Both the position numbers and the translations under genes were made by a program. From Trebouxia sp. TZW2008 (taxonomy: Eukaryota > Chlorophyta > Trebouxiophyceae > Trebouxiales > Trebouxiaceae), in the NCBI GenBank assembly GCA_002118135.1, contig BDIU01000167.1, forward strand, positions 124,536 through 188,535: 64,000 bases of DNA, given 5' to 3'. The notes beneath the pieces are model-generated. The model saw only the letters and a program-made list of their open reading frames with translations, ran no database searches and had not been told where the DNA came from. Positions within the stretch are counted from its first letter, which is position 1. Each line of letters begins with the position of its first letter. Shown piece after piece: positions 1 to 12,540 of the stretch.

Positions 1-318
1 CTTTCTGTGTTGTTGGTGCGTGGAGAAGCAGCAGACTGGGCGCTACAGATTCCATGCATGAAGTGCTCAGCATCTTTGCGCTGAGGACAAATGTTCTGCA
101 TTGAATATGCTTGCAAGCTGCTGGAAGCTGTGTGAGCGCTGATAGGCTGCACATGCTCCCTAAGTCTTGCTCCAACATCTACATCCAATTGTACGCGACG
201 GCTTGTTTTGCGTGCGCAAAGGCAACAGAGTGGAACACTGACAAACAGGTGCCAATGATCAGTCAGCACCTGGAGGCAATGCTTGGAGAAGCATCCTCTC
301 TTTTGTGGCCAGGCAAGG
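1..318. other. Window edge, no gene seen
   Basis: I see no supportable gene. Reading frames that cross into position 319 and beyond on the plus strand are antisense to a serine-rich minus-strand exon and are not counted. Confidence 0.5.
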
Positions 319-1264
319 TCAGCTTGCCTTTTGCAAAGCTTCTGCTGCTTCCGGATCTATCTCATACTCAGCCAAAAGATCATCCAGCTCATCCAGCTCA
401 TCAGATGAATTACCACTGCTGCTGCTGCTACTGCTACTGCTACTGCTGCTGTTGCTTGGCGATTGTGCTGGCAATGCTTGTGCTTGTGCTTGTTGTCTGC
501 TGCTGTGCGCCATTGCTTCACAGCAAGAGGCAATAGCCACAGATGCGCAAAGGCCGCCTAGAATGGCTGCACAACTGACCCAGGACAGCAATTCTGACAT
601 CAAGGGATCCTGATCGAAACTCAGATCGGATTGCCCATCAGGAAGCGCAGTTGATGATACCCAATTCTGTGGGAGGAATTTCTGTAGTGCAAGAGCAGTT
701 GAGCAGTCAGGCCCTGATTGATGCCGTGATGCCTATAAAGCAGATGGAGCAATTAGCTGACAGATTGAGGAGAGCATGGGTTACTCAAAGACGTACATTG
801 GCAATAATGAAGGGTGACAGGTAAATCACTCTTGAAGTGAGCAAGCAAGCAATGTACACCTTTTGCTGAGGCCTTGCAGCACCCTTGGCTGCTCCTGTAT
901 CTGAGCTGCGCTTTCTTTTTTGCCCTGCTCTGGGTTGACTTGTTGGATTCTGCTGCACGGTGGCAGGCTGAGATTGTGCTGAATGAGCCTGGCGGAGCGC
1001 CGTTGCAATTTGATGCTCCGCTTGATCTCTCATTGGCGCGTGTGCTGGAGTTCACAAAGCTGCATGCTTAAGCAGCACTGTTGCTGAGTCAGCTGGGGTG
1101 CTGGCAACTTGCTGAACAAACATGCTGTTGTTGTTTGAGTTTAGCAGTCGTGCCGCAAGGCTGCAATCTGGACATTGCATGTGGCCCCCGACGCTTAGTG
1201 CGCGGGCGATTGCTACTGGAAAGCAGTCTAAAAAACTGTTAGTTGCATGCGAGCGTTTCACCAT
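319..1264 (-). CDS. Hypothetical Ser-rich protein with acidic C-terminus
   Basis: Not recognised. The best exon is 732-319, entered at a tatag acceptor and open for 137 codons to a stop. It holds a short hydrophobic stretch (LLSWVSCAAILGG), a run of about 12 serines and an acidic tail (SDELDELDDLLAEYEIDP). Upstream on the same strand, an ATG at 1264 opens 70 codons with a CPDC motif and closes at a TGA (1052-1054). The same frame resumes with an ATG at 1033, followed by a Gln-rich stretch and a basic KRKR motif that could be a nuclear signal. I could not find a splice joining these parts in phase, so they may belong to one spliced gene or to two. The ATG at 1264 faces the SPCS1 gene, so the two may share a short divergent promoter. 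Confidence 0.4.
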
Positions 1265-1320
1265 GCCCCGTCGACGTGCAGTATTCGTTGCATGCTAGTC
1301 TGCATGAACTTGTTCAGGTC

Positions 1321-1578
1321 ATGGACTATGCTGGCCAGAAATTAGCTGAGCAGATCAACTTTTATATATTGACCCTGTTTGCCATCTTAGCCTTCGGTGC
1401 AGGCTATGCTGCAGGCAGCTTCGCTTTGTTGGTGAAGATCTACACTTCAGGCTTGCTACTAGATGCAGCTCTTGTAGTACCGGATTGGCCGTGGCTCAAT
1501 AAACAACCGCTGGAATGGTTGCCCCCCTTCGAAGATCAAAGCACGAAAATTGGGGAGGTGAAGGGCAAAGCAAGCTGA
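1321..1578 (+). CDS. SPCS1: Signal peptidase complex subunit 1 (SPC12 family)
   Basis: A single-exon gene of 85 residues, close to the usual 90-100 of the family. It is a small, non-catalytic ER-membrane subunit of signal peptidase. The protein starts MDYAGQKLAEQ, close to the MDWQGQKLAEQ start I know from plant and animal members. Two membrane segments follow (about residues 14-33 and 38-53), separated by a short turn, then the conserved tail VPDWPWLNKQPLEWLPP. The start is the ATG at 1321; the frame is open further upstream from 1243, but the family start matches the internal methionine. A TGTAA element at 1636-1640 lies about 60 bases past the stop and could be the algal polyadenylation signal (inference). 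The tail ends in a lysine-rich stretch, as in relatives. Confidence 0.9.
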   Translation: MDYAGQKLAEQINFYILTLFAILAFGAGYAAGSFALLVKIYTSGLLLDAALVVPDWPWLNKQPLEWLPPFEDQSTKIGEVKGKAS

Positions 1579-1800
1579 AGCTTTTGACACAGACAATAAT
1601 CTGATGCAGAGGACGCTGCTCCAAGATGTGCAGCTTGTAACATCTTGCACTGAAACTGCTTCAATCGACAATGGACAGTGCTTCACCTACGCTATTGACC
1701 CAGGGTACAAGCCAAGTATACTTCGCTGAGTTTGCTGCTATGACAATCTATGAGGCGCCTCAGGCCTGCGCTGCTGATGTATTTACATTGAATCATGAAC

Positions 1801-4800
1801 CTAGAGCACATTACGCCTTCGTATACCGTCATTGCGGATACTGCCAGGCTTGACAGTAATGTCAGTGTTGGGCACAGACGTAAACATGCGGATGCTATTT
1901 GAAATACCTGCACAGCACAGCATCCAATTATGAATGTAGTCTGGATCAAGGTACAATGGCAAGTACGTGCAAGTTGTAAATTAGCATGTTTCAGACCAAT
2001 TATTGTGCAATGCATAGAACCACATCAGCACATGCACTCAATGTGAACAAGTCAGCTGGATGAGCATGCTTTACCTGCATGATACGATGGGATGTACATC
2101 TTTTCTGCTGCTGAGTCCAAATGGTCAGGACTGTGTGTCAAGAAGTTTGACTGTATTGATTTGGTAGACGCTATGTCAGATGCATCATCCTCTGGTATTG
2201 GCTCAGGCATATCCTCTTCAAACACGTCTGTGTAGGCTTCAGATGCCTCTGATGGCACCTGCTCAGGATCTATATCACCTGCGTCAAGTGCATGAGTGTG
2301 TCAAGACCAACATACGTCATCTACAATGCACAATCAAACAATCTTTACGTTTGAGCTTCTGTCCAAGACTCGCTTGCAAACTGGCATGCAAGCTTGGTCA
2401 TCAAATGAGCCATAGACTAGCAAATGGCTGACTGCTATTGGTATGGCAGAGTTTGATGTCTTAGTGCTGCTGCACTTCTAGATATGTCTACTGCTGCCTG
2501 TTTCTGCAATCAACCTTCATACCTGTTGCTGGTAGACTTCCGCCAGCATGTCCAGCCAACGCCTCTTGCTCTAGTGTGACATCCTGTTGGGAGCCTGAAA
2601 AGTGATCAAGAGCATAAGGATCCCCTTGCTGTTGATCTGCTGTCAAATGCACCAACTGATCAGGTGCTGTACCACTGCTTGGCTGTGGCACCTCCTGCTG
2701 CTGTGCATCAGCCTGACTGCTAGCGCTTGTCTCCTCCTGTGGCATTGAGAAGCTTTGCACTTCTGCTGGAGCCTGCCACGGGACTTGCGCTTGCTTGATG
2801 CGACCCATGACTTCTTCCCGTGTCTTTGCAAAGCTTCCCACTTCTGCTTGAGCCTGCAAAGGGGCTTGCATGTGCCCAGGGTGACACGTGACGTGTGTCT
2901 GCAGCTGTGAGTTGTCTTTCACCTCAGCTTGTGCCAGTGAAGGAGTCTGCAATGTGGCTTGCAGCTGCCCAGGTTGACTCATGACCTCTGCATGCAGCTG
3001 TGAAAAGTCTCGCACGATAGCACTGCTGGTGCTACTTGTGCAATCTGGGCTGCCACTGCTGCTGCTGCTGCTGCCTGACTCACTCCATTGTGGTTGTGCC
3101 CTCATCAGGTGTGCTAACCCACTAGCTGCACTATTAGCAAAAGATGCTACTGATGACGCATCTGATCTGCCTACTGCTTCATGCTTGCCCTCGGCATCTG
3201 CAGTCTTGACTGCCTCTGTTCTGCTGACTGCGTCTGCATGATCTGATATGCCCTTGGGCCCTACAGCACCTGCCACAGCTGCGGCGCTGGGTCCACAGCT
3301 GTGATTAGTGCCTTCATCTGCAGCAATGTGACTGTTGCCATACTGCTGATCAGGCTGATGCCACTGTAGAGGGCCATTAGCTACCCAAGTGCCCTGCCCT
3401 TGCATAGCTGGCCTGTCATAGTGCCTGTTAGAAGTGTCTTCTTCTACATGTGATGATGACCAGTGCCTGTTTGGCAGATGCCCACACGGGTAGTCTCTTT
3501 CCAACTCGGCCTCAGCTGTCAGTGACATAGCTGTTGGTGACACCCTCTCAGCAGCAGCGGCTGCCAAGTATCTGAGTGGGATTCTGTTGCCTTGACTCTT
3601 GACAGCCGCCATAGCATTGCTTGCAAAGCTTACATGCTGCGGCTGAGCCTGATCCGCTAAGTCACCGGAGCCTTGTTGGTGCTGTGCTGCAGCAGATGCA
3701 TGCAGCTCTTCTGATGCCATCCAGGGATACTGCACTGGCCTGTTGTGAGCTGTGTGACTTGTCAATGGCAACTCATGACCTGAATGAAGGGCTGAGCCAT
3801 TGTCGCCATTTTGCTTGGCAGTAGCAGTGTGGCTTGTGCTGTCACGAGCGTCCCCGCTGGAACTATAGCCTTGACCTGAGGATTGACTGTGACTGTCACC
3901 AGCATGATCATCAGCAACACTTGCTGCAGCATGCTGAATGAGGTCTGTGATAGACAGCTCATTTGTGCCTTCAAACCCAGCTTGTCTGCCGTCATCTGCT
4001 GCATTGTCAGCTGCTGACACTGGGCCCCCCTCAGCATTGTGCATTTTCACCACACTCTGGTCTGTATCAGAAACGCCTTTCTGGCCACAGTCTGTCTCTG
4101 ATTGCTGTGAGTGCTCTGAGTCCTGCCTGACAGCTGAAGCAGGTTCTTGCTCACTTCCTGACACAACTCCATTCTGTGCTTCAGCCAGTCTGTCCCCAGT
4201 ATCAGCAGTTGCTGCTATGGTGTCACTTGCAGCAGTGTCAATTGTGTCTGAAACGCCAGCAGGGAATATCTCCTCAGCATCTGAATGTGTATCAGCTTCA
4301 GGCTGTGCATGGCAGTGATCCGTTGCCTGTGAGCGCTCCAAGAAGACTGACGATGCTTGGGAGTGAGACTGCACTTGCTTGACTGGGCGCTGTGCAAGCT
4401 GGCTGTCATGCGCCGCTGCATGGGTGTCATCAGTTGAGGTGTACTGCCCCATGTGCAAGTGCCGGCGGGCGTTTCTTGCTAAAGTCTGCTGGCGGGCTAG
4501 AATGAGAGCCGGGCTGCCTGCATTGCAGCAATTCTTGTGCAAAGAGTCTGAGTTGTGTTTGTAATGTAAGACGTTACATTTAGTTCCAAAACCACTATGT
4601 TCATGCCAGATGCACAAAGGACGCAAGACACACATCATGGATCACGCAGCACGCCATGCAAGGCAAAGCAAAGCAAAGTAGGACTGAATGACTGCGTGAC
4701 TTAACAGTAGCATCACATACCTGGGGCTGGTCGGTGCTGCCCTGCTAGCTGCTCCTGCAGCTTCTTCTGCCTACCATATGTGCTTTCCACAGCAGCTTTC

Positions 4801-6755
4801 CAGGCTCCTGTACCCTTCCTGTTCATCAGCTGGGCTGTTTGTGATTCACACCCTGGGCCTGCCTCTGGCTTGCTGTTGTGCTGTTGTGAGTCTGGCTTGC
4901 TGCCATCAGCCTTCTTTGAGCCTGCAGGACAACTTTGGTGTGATGAGTCCTGTCAAAGGTAATTACTTATGGTAATGACGCTGTTAACATGCATTTCAAA
5001 CATGGCACAGAATTCGGTCCATGCAAAAGTTGGCGACAACACTAATTGGAATGCATCATGCAATGGCGCATGACCTCAACACATTTATCAGGCTCGTTCT
5101 GAATAATGGTGTTTTCATGTTGCAGCTGGTCACCAGCAGCGTGCATGGCTGCTGTCATTAAGTCCTGCATGTTGCATTGCAGTCGACGCATACACTCACA
5201 TATGCTTCAGAGGGTTTGAGGCAATTCATCACACCTTTGTGGCCATCAGGGGCTGATGCAGATACTGCACTGGGCTGAGCCTCATGGAGTCCACGCCTGT
5301 GACTGAGGCCCTGACCATGGATCATACTGTGAGCCTTCCTCTTCTTCTTGTGAGGGGCACCAGCAGTGACAGGCGCTGACTGCTTTGGCTGTTCTGACTT
5401 GAGCAGGTGCTCTTTGACTTGACCAATCTCTGTCATTGCTTCTTGCAGCATCTGAAGCATGGCTGCCAGTGACAGTCCAGGCATGACCTGGACCAAATGC
5501 ATCAGCGTACAAGATAATATGAGAACAAGAAATTCTTTCATTTTAGCAAAGGTGCTAGGTGTGTGTGGCACAACTTATCAGCTTGGCGCATGCCATATTG
5601 ATTGCACATGATTTATGATTGCTCCCCACGCAGATGCATCCTGCAATGTTGCAGCCTGGGCAGAAGCAGGGTATTGATGCTTGCAAAAAGGCATTGGAAG
5701 CCAAAGTATCTGGCCACAGCATCATGACTTGACTGCTGACAGTTTAGCTCACTGTGAAGTCCAATGTGTGATATGTTAGTGCCATGCTTAGTGAGTGCGT
5801 TAGTGCTGACACTGCAACTTGCACCAGCATTTGGCCCAGTTGAGGCACCAACCAATCATTGCATGCACTCCGTGGATGAATGCAAATCATTGAGAATCAT
5901 ACAATGCTGGTGTCGAAGTCAAGTTGATAGACACTCTACATGTTGGATGCAGCATGTGTCTTTGGAGAGCATACCCAAGCCGCTGCATTTCCACTAGCAA
6001 GCCTGTCTGAGTCTGGCCTCTTTCCAGCTGCTGGCACGTCATCTTGAGCCATTGCGGACTGATATTCCAATTGCTGCATACTATTAGCTCTCTCCCCTTG
6101 CTGCATAGCTGTATCAGCAACATCTGGCAGTGCTGCTGACGAAACAGTGGCAGCTTGACCAGCCCCTGGTGCTGTGCGTGCCTGAGGTGCCTGTGATGAC
6201 TTTTGCACCAATTGCTGTTCCTGCTGCTGCTGCCGCTGCTGCTGCTGCTGCTGCTGTTCCTGCTGCTGCTGTTCCTGCTGCTGCTGTTCCTGTTGCTGAT
6301 GCAAGCAAGCAGCAGCATGCTGAACAGGTTCAGACTGATGCACATTGGCTTGCTGCAAACTTGGCGCTGCCTGGTTCTGACCATGAACATCGCAAACATG
6401 GGTTGGCTGTTTGTGTCTAGGGTCAGCAGGATCGGGCAGGGTTAGCGGAAGCAGGCAGGCTGGGCAGTAGCTGTCTAGGCCAGCAGTTGCCGCACGCAGC
6501 ATGTGATGGCAGTGACTCAATGCCCTTGATTGCCTGCAGTTCACACTCAATGCTTGTGCCTTGTGAAGTCACGTCTAAGGGCAATACTTGTCTAAGCCAG
6601 CTGTTGCCATGCGTAGCATGGGATGGCAGTGACTTGACGCCCTGGACTGCCTGCACCTGACACCAACCGCTTATGCCTGGTGTTCTGGTGACTCGAGTGC
6701 CTCGACTTTGATCCTGCTGAGGAACAGGCTGTGACAGAGCCACAGAAGACACGAG
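1801..6755 (-). CDS. Large low-complexity nuclear-type protein, unrecognised (5' end not found)
   Basis: Not recognised. A phase-consistent exon chain runs down the minus strand: part of 6755-5975 (poly-Gln, ending at a gtatgc donor), 5487-5200, 4949-4721, 4517-2515, 2258-2075 and 1907-1801 (stop CTA on plus). Exon 5487-5200 has a helical segment (MLQMLQEAMTEIGQ) and a KKKRK nuclear-localisation-like motif. Exon 4949-4721 ends in a charged helix (YGRQKKLQEQLAGQ). Exon 4517-2515 adds 667 residues of Ser/Gln/Ala-rich, probably disordered sequence with repeated TSSASSxV-like and Gln-Ala stretches. The last exons are acidic (DVFEEDMPEPIPEDD) and end in a basic tail. Two 26-residue repeats lie at 6423-6640. 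I infer a nuclear scaffold or regulator but see no diagnostic domain. The first exon and start codon were not located. Confidence 0.5.
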
Positions 6756-7184
6756 CTGCAGCAAACAGAAAGTAGGAGAGATTTCAATCCTGTTGTGGTC
6801 TTGCAAGCATGGCATTGCAATTGCCTTGCAGAACAGCCAACGCTTCAGCTCCAGACAGCAGCATGTATGCTGAATTACAAGTGCGCTGAAAACACAAAAG
6901 CGACTGCTGCAGCCATCCTGGTGAGATTGCACTCATGTTGTGTATGTGGGCTGTGTGTGACCGCTGCAACAGCAACCAGATAGTCACCTGAGCCTGGAGA
7001 CTGGCCTCATGCGGTGCTGTGATGCTGGAGACCTTGACCTAGCCGCCTGCGTGTGCATACCATGTGGAATTGACAATGCTTGGAGTCAGTAATGTCACTT
7101 GTTTGTAGTCTTGCCCAGGGTTTGTATTTCTATTGACATGAGGTCATGACAGGATAAAAATATAACTTGTAAAGCATGCACTGA

Positions 7185-8880
7185 TCAGCTCTTCTTGAGG
7201 TCAATGATTTTGTGCTGTAAGCCTTTGGCAAATGCAATGTCAGCTTGTTCACATGCTTCCATTATCAGCTGCATGCCAGATGGCAGCATGAGCGGCTCAT
7301 TCCCACCACGGTGCATTGAATAGGAGTGTCAAGCTACGTTGACAGCAATTAACCAGGCAAGCTTGATGGGCATACCAGGCATTGGTGCACATAACACAAC
7401 CTTGGCTTATCAGTGTCCCAGCACCCGTTGAGTCCAATCATACACTCAAATCCTTGCAACTAGGTCTTGTAAATCTAGACCAAAAGACAGAAGTGTCAAG
7501 CCATCATACCTTGTGGCCACAGTGTCCCGTCAGACTCTGTTGCAATGACACATGTGCCCCTGGGCACATCTGACTATGCTGGCCTATCACAGCCCCTTCA
7601 ATATGTGATCCCGCCTGTTGCTGACCCTTGCCCAGTTGCCAGCCATCAAAATCAATGCCTGAGCTGCTTCCAGGATGAGGTACTGCAGTCGCTGGGCACC
7701 ATGAGTCAAAGTCATCAATCTCGTCACCATCGTCAGCCTGCACTACGGCTTGCTTCATGGCTGCAGTATCAGTCCCTGCACTGCAATTGTGATTGCTGCC
7801 CCTGTCATCAGCAGTATGAGCTTGCGTCAAAGCTGTGGTTTCTATCTCTGCACTGTGGTCTTCATGCCTGCCTCTGTCATCGGCATTGCCAGCTGAGCTC
7901 GTGTCTGCAGCATCCAATTCTGCACTGGGTATGGCAGCAGGCAGACTGGCATGGTTCTCAGCTGTGCCATGCTGAGACCGCAGCACAAAAGAACCTTGCG
8001 CCTTGACACCAGCTCTAGACTGTGCATGCTGCTGCAGTTGCTGCTGGCTGCTCTGAGATGGCAACATTTGCTGATTTGCAGCGCCTGAGTCTGAAGCAGG
8101 GGCAGCGACATGTATGTGGATAGTCGGCTGGGAGATGTTGATGACATGTGCTGATGGCGCAATGGACTGGTGGGCAGGTTGCAGCAGGTTTAGTGATGGT
8201 GAGCTAGGGGGGTGGGTATGAAGTTGAGGAGCTGGTAGCGCATCAGCCGCTGCTGTCTCTCTCTGCACTGAAACAGAATGCTGGGTCAAGTCTGTCCCTT
8301 CAGCTGGCAAACTGACCGTGTCAGGACCTGAGCTTGTTCCTTGCGCCTGATGAGCATGGTCAACAAAGTGTGTCGGTTGTGCTGGCTGTTGCTGGCTGCT
8401 GCTGCTGTCAACAGCAGCAACAGGCAAAGCACCTAGACTGGCAGCTTGCACTGCTCTGACTGAGGGCTCGGAAACCAGCTGTTGGGTTCCTACCAGAGAC
8501 CTGTCAAGATCAGACTGCCCCTCATGTGTGTCAGTCTGCACTGCAGCACAGATGCTCTCTGCACGGCTTACAGCAGCTCCCATTGCTGTTGCTACTGCTT
8601 CCACAGTACAAGCTCCCATGATGCTAGTGTCTGCATTACTGTCTGGTTGTGCAGTTGCAGCCTCAGACTGGCACTCTGCAGTCTGGCTATTTGCACCAGG
8701 CTTGTGCGCAGTTGACAGGCAGTCACCAATTCCTGCCGCTGCAAGAATGCCGCCCTGACTATCTGCCTCAGGCTTGCGCACACTTGCCAGGCAGTCAACT
8801 ATCCTAGCAGCTGCAAGGACGCTGCCAATCTGCTTCCCTGCAGGGCTGATGAGTGGCAAAGGCTGCACTCTGTCACAGCA

Positions 8881-8914
<34 letters not shown>

Positions 8915-10082
8915 ATGTTGTTACCATCTGTGTCCTCAATGCTGAGAGGCAGGGTTGCCACTGCCAGCAATCCTGGGGACCCTTTGGCTGTGGGACCAAG
9001 GAACAGCAGACACAAGGGGGACTGCAGAACAACAGAGCCTGTTAGCTATCGACCAATTCAAGCTGTTTGGCTTCTGCACTACTCAGGAAATCCAAGCAGC
9101 ACAGTCCAGCCCATGGCCTGCTTTGCCAATGTACATTTGCCTGTTTTTGACTTGAGGCCACCCAACCAGCTGTGCTAGTCGATACCTCAAACATGAGCTG
9201 TTAGACAAATGTCAGACAGCAAAAAGGATTGAGCACCCAGCATACACAGATTGCCCACAGAACTGACAGTTTATACAGAGAGCGCAACCCTTGTGCAGAG
9301 ACGGGAGTGCTGTATTGTGAAACAGAGGCATGAAAGCACATGCTGATTATGCTGGCACAGCAACAAGTTGGTCTCTGCAAATCAGCAAGCAGATGAGAGC
9401 AAGCAAGAAACGCTGTTGCAAATTTACCTCAGCAAGCTTCTGGGAAAGTGTGCCATGGTCAGCAGTGAAGGTACAGCTCTTGCCAGCACTGAACACCATC
9501 TCAGTGTCATGCTGTGTAAGGTTAGCCTGCAAATTGACAGTGGTCCTGTAGATAGTTGGCAGCTGTTTGAAAGGTTGTATCTGTTACTAGGCAGCAGCAG
9601 CACATGGGATGATGTTGCATCAACACGCCAAGCTGTAACGTTGAGATGCAGCTCAAGATCAGATGAACTGGAATGAAAGGTGACGGCACCGTGACCAGCA
9701 GGCTCTGTGTTTGGTTGCATCACATGAGAGGCGGCAGGTGCAGCACAGCCGGCGCTTATGATCGCATCAACCAAGTCTCTGTCAGCAACATGAATGCCAC
9801 TGCAAATGCAGACAAGCAATACGCATGAAGAGAAGCACAGCTGGTGCTGGATTTGGCATGCCACAGTGCCTAGTTGGGTCTGATGGACTTCCAGTCAGCA
9901 TGAGGACAGGGCAAACGTTGCTCAATAGCGCAAACTCAAAGAGGGGCAGTCACACCTTGGAAGCGCCAGGGTTTGATGGTAGCAATGTCAGAAGCGGATA
10001 CTGCAGAAGCTTGACAGCGATGGCGCCCGCTGCAAACTTTGTTGTCAGCAAGTTGGAAACTGCCTGCACTGAGGAGGGTCAT
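7185..10082 (-). CDS. Unrecognised protein with poly-Ser and DFD-W motifs
   Basis: Not recognised. Three exons agree in phase: 9526-9428 (33 codons, containing TQHDTEMVFSAGKSCTFTAD), 9021-7510 (504 codons) and 7268-7185 (ends IIDLKKS, stop). Upstream, a frame at about 9803-9590 (HVADRDLVDAIISAG) probably belongs to it, and an ATG at 10082 could open a first exon with a transit-peptide-like composition; neither junction is resolved. The segment before the poly-Ser run (GLLAVATLPLSIED) reads like a beta-rich domain. The rest of the big exon is low-complexity and ends in paired acidic-aromatic motifs (DDFDSW, DFDGW), which in other proteins act as adaptor-binding peptides. Function unknown. Confidence 0.45.
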
Positions 10083-10753
10083 GTTGAATAGCTTGATGCT
10101 GCAACCCACTATCATAACTATTTTGACTCATACCTGCGATCGCAAGGCGTCTCTATCGTGTATTACAGACTGCACAAAGACCTGCAGCCAAGGGCTCGAT
10201 TGACAATCGGTTGATTTGACCGGGTAAGCATGTTATGGCGTTGTTGCCTCACCTCAAACCTATACATCAAGCCGTGCCTGACTCGGAATCTCGAACGCAG
10301 CCTGTGTGAAAACATGCATCGCTAACACGCTACAACGCTAGAGTGCAACGCGAAGGAGCGTTATGGATTCTGTCAGAGGTGATGAGCCATGCCATGATTA
10401 TTTAGAGATGTTTCGATATGTCATAGACTGCCTGAACTTCATGGACATATAACCATTGCCACTATGTAGCACATGCGATCAGCGTTGTTGGCTGGCTAAA
10501 GCATGCAAAATTGGACAGCAAACTGGTCCAGGACAGCAAAAGCTGTGACATTTGCGTGTTGGCATAGCAAGCTGCAACAGCAGACGCTGCCACACTGTGG
10601 CTGGAATGCAGCTTCCTCATTGAGGCACAATTGTTGAGACTGTATTGCTTGCATGTGTGACATGTACACTCGGCTGGCAAGTGTCCTGATTGCCTGTCAA
10701 ATTGTGCTTTATGTCGCAAGTCAATTGACAGCAAACTCAGAAGATGCACAGGA
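10083..10753. other. Intergenic, nothing recognised
   Basis: The region separates the unrecognised minus-strand gene from the 3' end of RRP42. It should hold the promoter of the former and the 3' untranslated region of the latter. No conserved frame or repeat array was seen. Confidence 0.5.
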
Positions 10754-12540
10754 TCAACTGTCTACATTCATGTTGCTTGACTGCAGGTAGCTGTCAAAAA
10801 CTGCAATGACTTCTGGCCCTAGCCTCTGCGCCTTGTTCATCATTTCCTGTATCAGCACAGCTGAGTAAGTTCATGACATGGATCCCCAGAGAAGGCGATG
10901 TAGCATTTACTGCAAACTTGTGAACAAAGACAGATACCTTACCTGCAAAATACCAGGATTTATGCCTGAGGACCCTTGCTGGGTTGCTGCAGAGATGCGT
11001 CCTTTGTGATTGACCGCCACTTGCAACGCAGCACCGCTGCAGAGCTCCTCCTCTGCTGTCAGATCAACTGCCAATGCTGTCCCCACCTGCAACATGACAC
11101 TGTTCATGACTGAAATAACTGCTGGTGCCTGCCGTACCTACTTTGTTTGCCTTCCCTCCTTTTACTCAATGTTAGAAGTACATGCAATACGACAGAGCGG
11201 CGTGTCAGGATCCCATTCCCTGAGGAGATTAGGTGATGCCATTCAGTTGTCAATGGCACTGGCACGAACCTGAAATTGTTGTGCTGAACGAACCCAGCAT
11301 TGATGCAGGACAGCTGTCATGTATGATGAGGAGCAAATTAAAATGACAGGAGTCATCATGTATGGCCTCATGGTAGAGACCAGCCGCCAAAATCGATACC
11401 AAGACTTACTCAAGTAATATCTATGTCCGCATGATGGCCATTGTTACCTGATGTACAGTAAGGGTGATAGGCACATTGCTGATGTCCAGTTTGACTGCGT
11501 CATCTTCCAGCAACTCCAGCTCAGGTTCGTCATTTGGGTCTTCAGCTGCTTGGACCTCGACCGACGGAATTGCAGTGTCTGCAAGGGCAGCCTGCATGCA
11601 ACTGTATGTGCATTGCGGTCTTGGTCATTATGCACTTCAAATGCGCTGAAGGTGGCACCAGCATTTAGGCATACTCACCCTGGTTGCTATGCTTAGAGCG
11701 TCCAGAACGTTGCCATCCATGTTCAGAACCAGTGCATCCACAAACAGCAGCCAGCATGTCTTGCCGCTGGTGATACACAGTTTTGTCAAGTCCAGACCGC
11801 CACCTACACCCATACATAGTTGGTTGATGTCCCAAAACGTGACTCGCAACCGATTTACGCCCCAGCAAACAAGTCGACCAATATGAGTAGATCTGAAGCT
11901 GACTGCAGCTGAGATTGTTCCAAGCCAAACACAGTTTATTGTTCTGCCAGGCTTCACTGAAGTACCCCAGCATTGCAGATTGTGAGTTCAGGCATTGTAC
12001 CTCTGCTGGTAGAGCCAGCCTGCATGCTGCGCTCCAAGCTGTGGGCGTACATTGCACCCAGCTCATCTCCTCCTCTGCCCTGGAAGTTCAGAATGACACA
12101 CAGCTCACAGTGAATCAGCATCACCCAGGTCTGTTTGACTGAAGTCAAAGCTTTAAGTGCATGCAGCGTGAGGACTGTTTGCTGTACCTGAAACTGCGGA
12201 TCCGCGCAGGCTGAGCACTCGACCGCAAAGAAGATGTTGCCGCAGTCTGGTCTGTCAGGTGTGGGTGTGCCAAGTTCTGCCTGTTTGGAGTCAACATTGG
12301 ATTACGGCTTTCAAGATGTCTGTTTATACCAGAAGTTCACGCAAACTAAGGACATGCACGGACCTTGACTGCTACAAGCACGTCTGTGAGACCTAATTTG
12401 AGCCTAGCAGATCCGCCGGCTTGCACGAGCTTGCCCGTCTCGAGTACAATCGATCGAAGCTCGTCCCTGCTTCGGCCGTCACCTCTGATGTTCAGCTGAA
12501 AGCCTTCACGGATGTATACAAGCTCCTCCTGACTACTCAT
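10754..12540 (-). CDS. RRP42: Exosome complex subunit RRP42 (EXOSC7), RNase PH-like
   Basis: A complete 7-exon gene encoding 284 residues (human EXOSC7 has about 291). Exons on the minus strand: 12540-12364, 12280-12188, 12079-12001, 11803-11679, 11591-11448, 11086-10943, 10846-10754. All junctions are GT-AG and in phase. RRP42 is one of six RNase PH-fold subunits of the exosome ring, which degrades and trims RNA 3' ends in nucleus and cytoplasm; in eukaryotes the ring is normally catalytically inert. Recognisable blocks, in order: YIREGFQLNIRGDGRSRDE, LETGKLVQAGGSARLKLG, AELGTPTPDRPDCG, GRGGDELG, KTCWLLFVDALVLNMDGN, NHKGRISAATQQG, and a C-terminal helix with EMMNKAQRLGPEVIAVFD. An acidic insert (EDPNDEPELELLEDD) precedes the core beta strands. 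It is head-to-head with the first PLAC8 gene. Its introns are short and free of exon copies. Confidence 0.95.

Noticed and set aside
305..613. Plus-strand frames with Leu/Ser/Cys runs
   Set aside because: They are antisense translations of CAG/GCT trinucleotide runs in a minus-strand Ser-rich exon.
5887..6445. Poly-Ala, poly-Leu, poly-Ser and poly-Gln frames on both strands
   Set aside because: One (CTG/CAG)n tract gives homopolymers in every frame. Only the Gln frame fits the spliced minus-strand gene.
10462..10749. Minus-strand frame just downstream of RRP42
   Set aside because: No splice sites, motif or conservation; probably 3' untranslated sequence.
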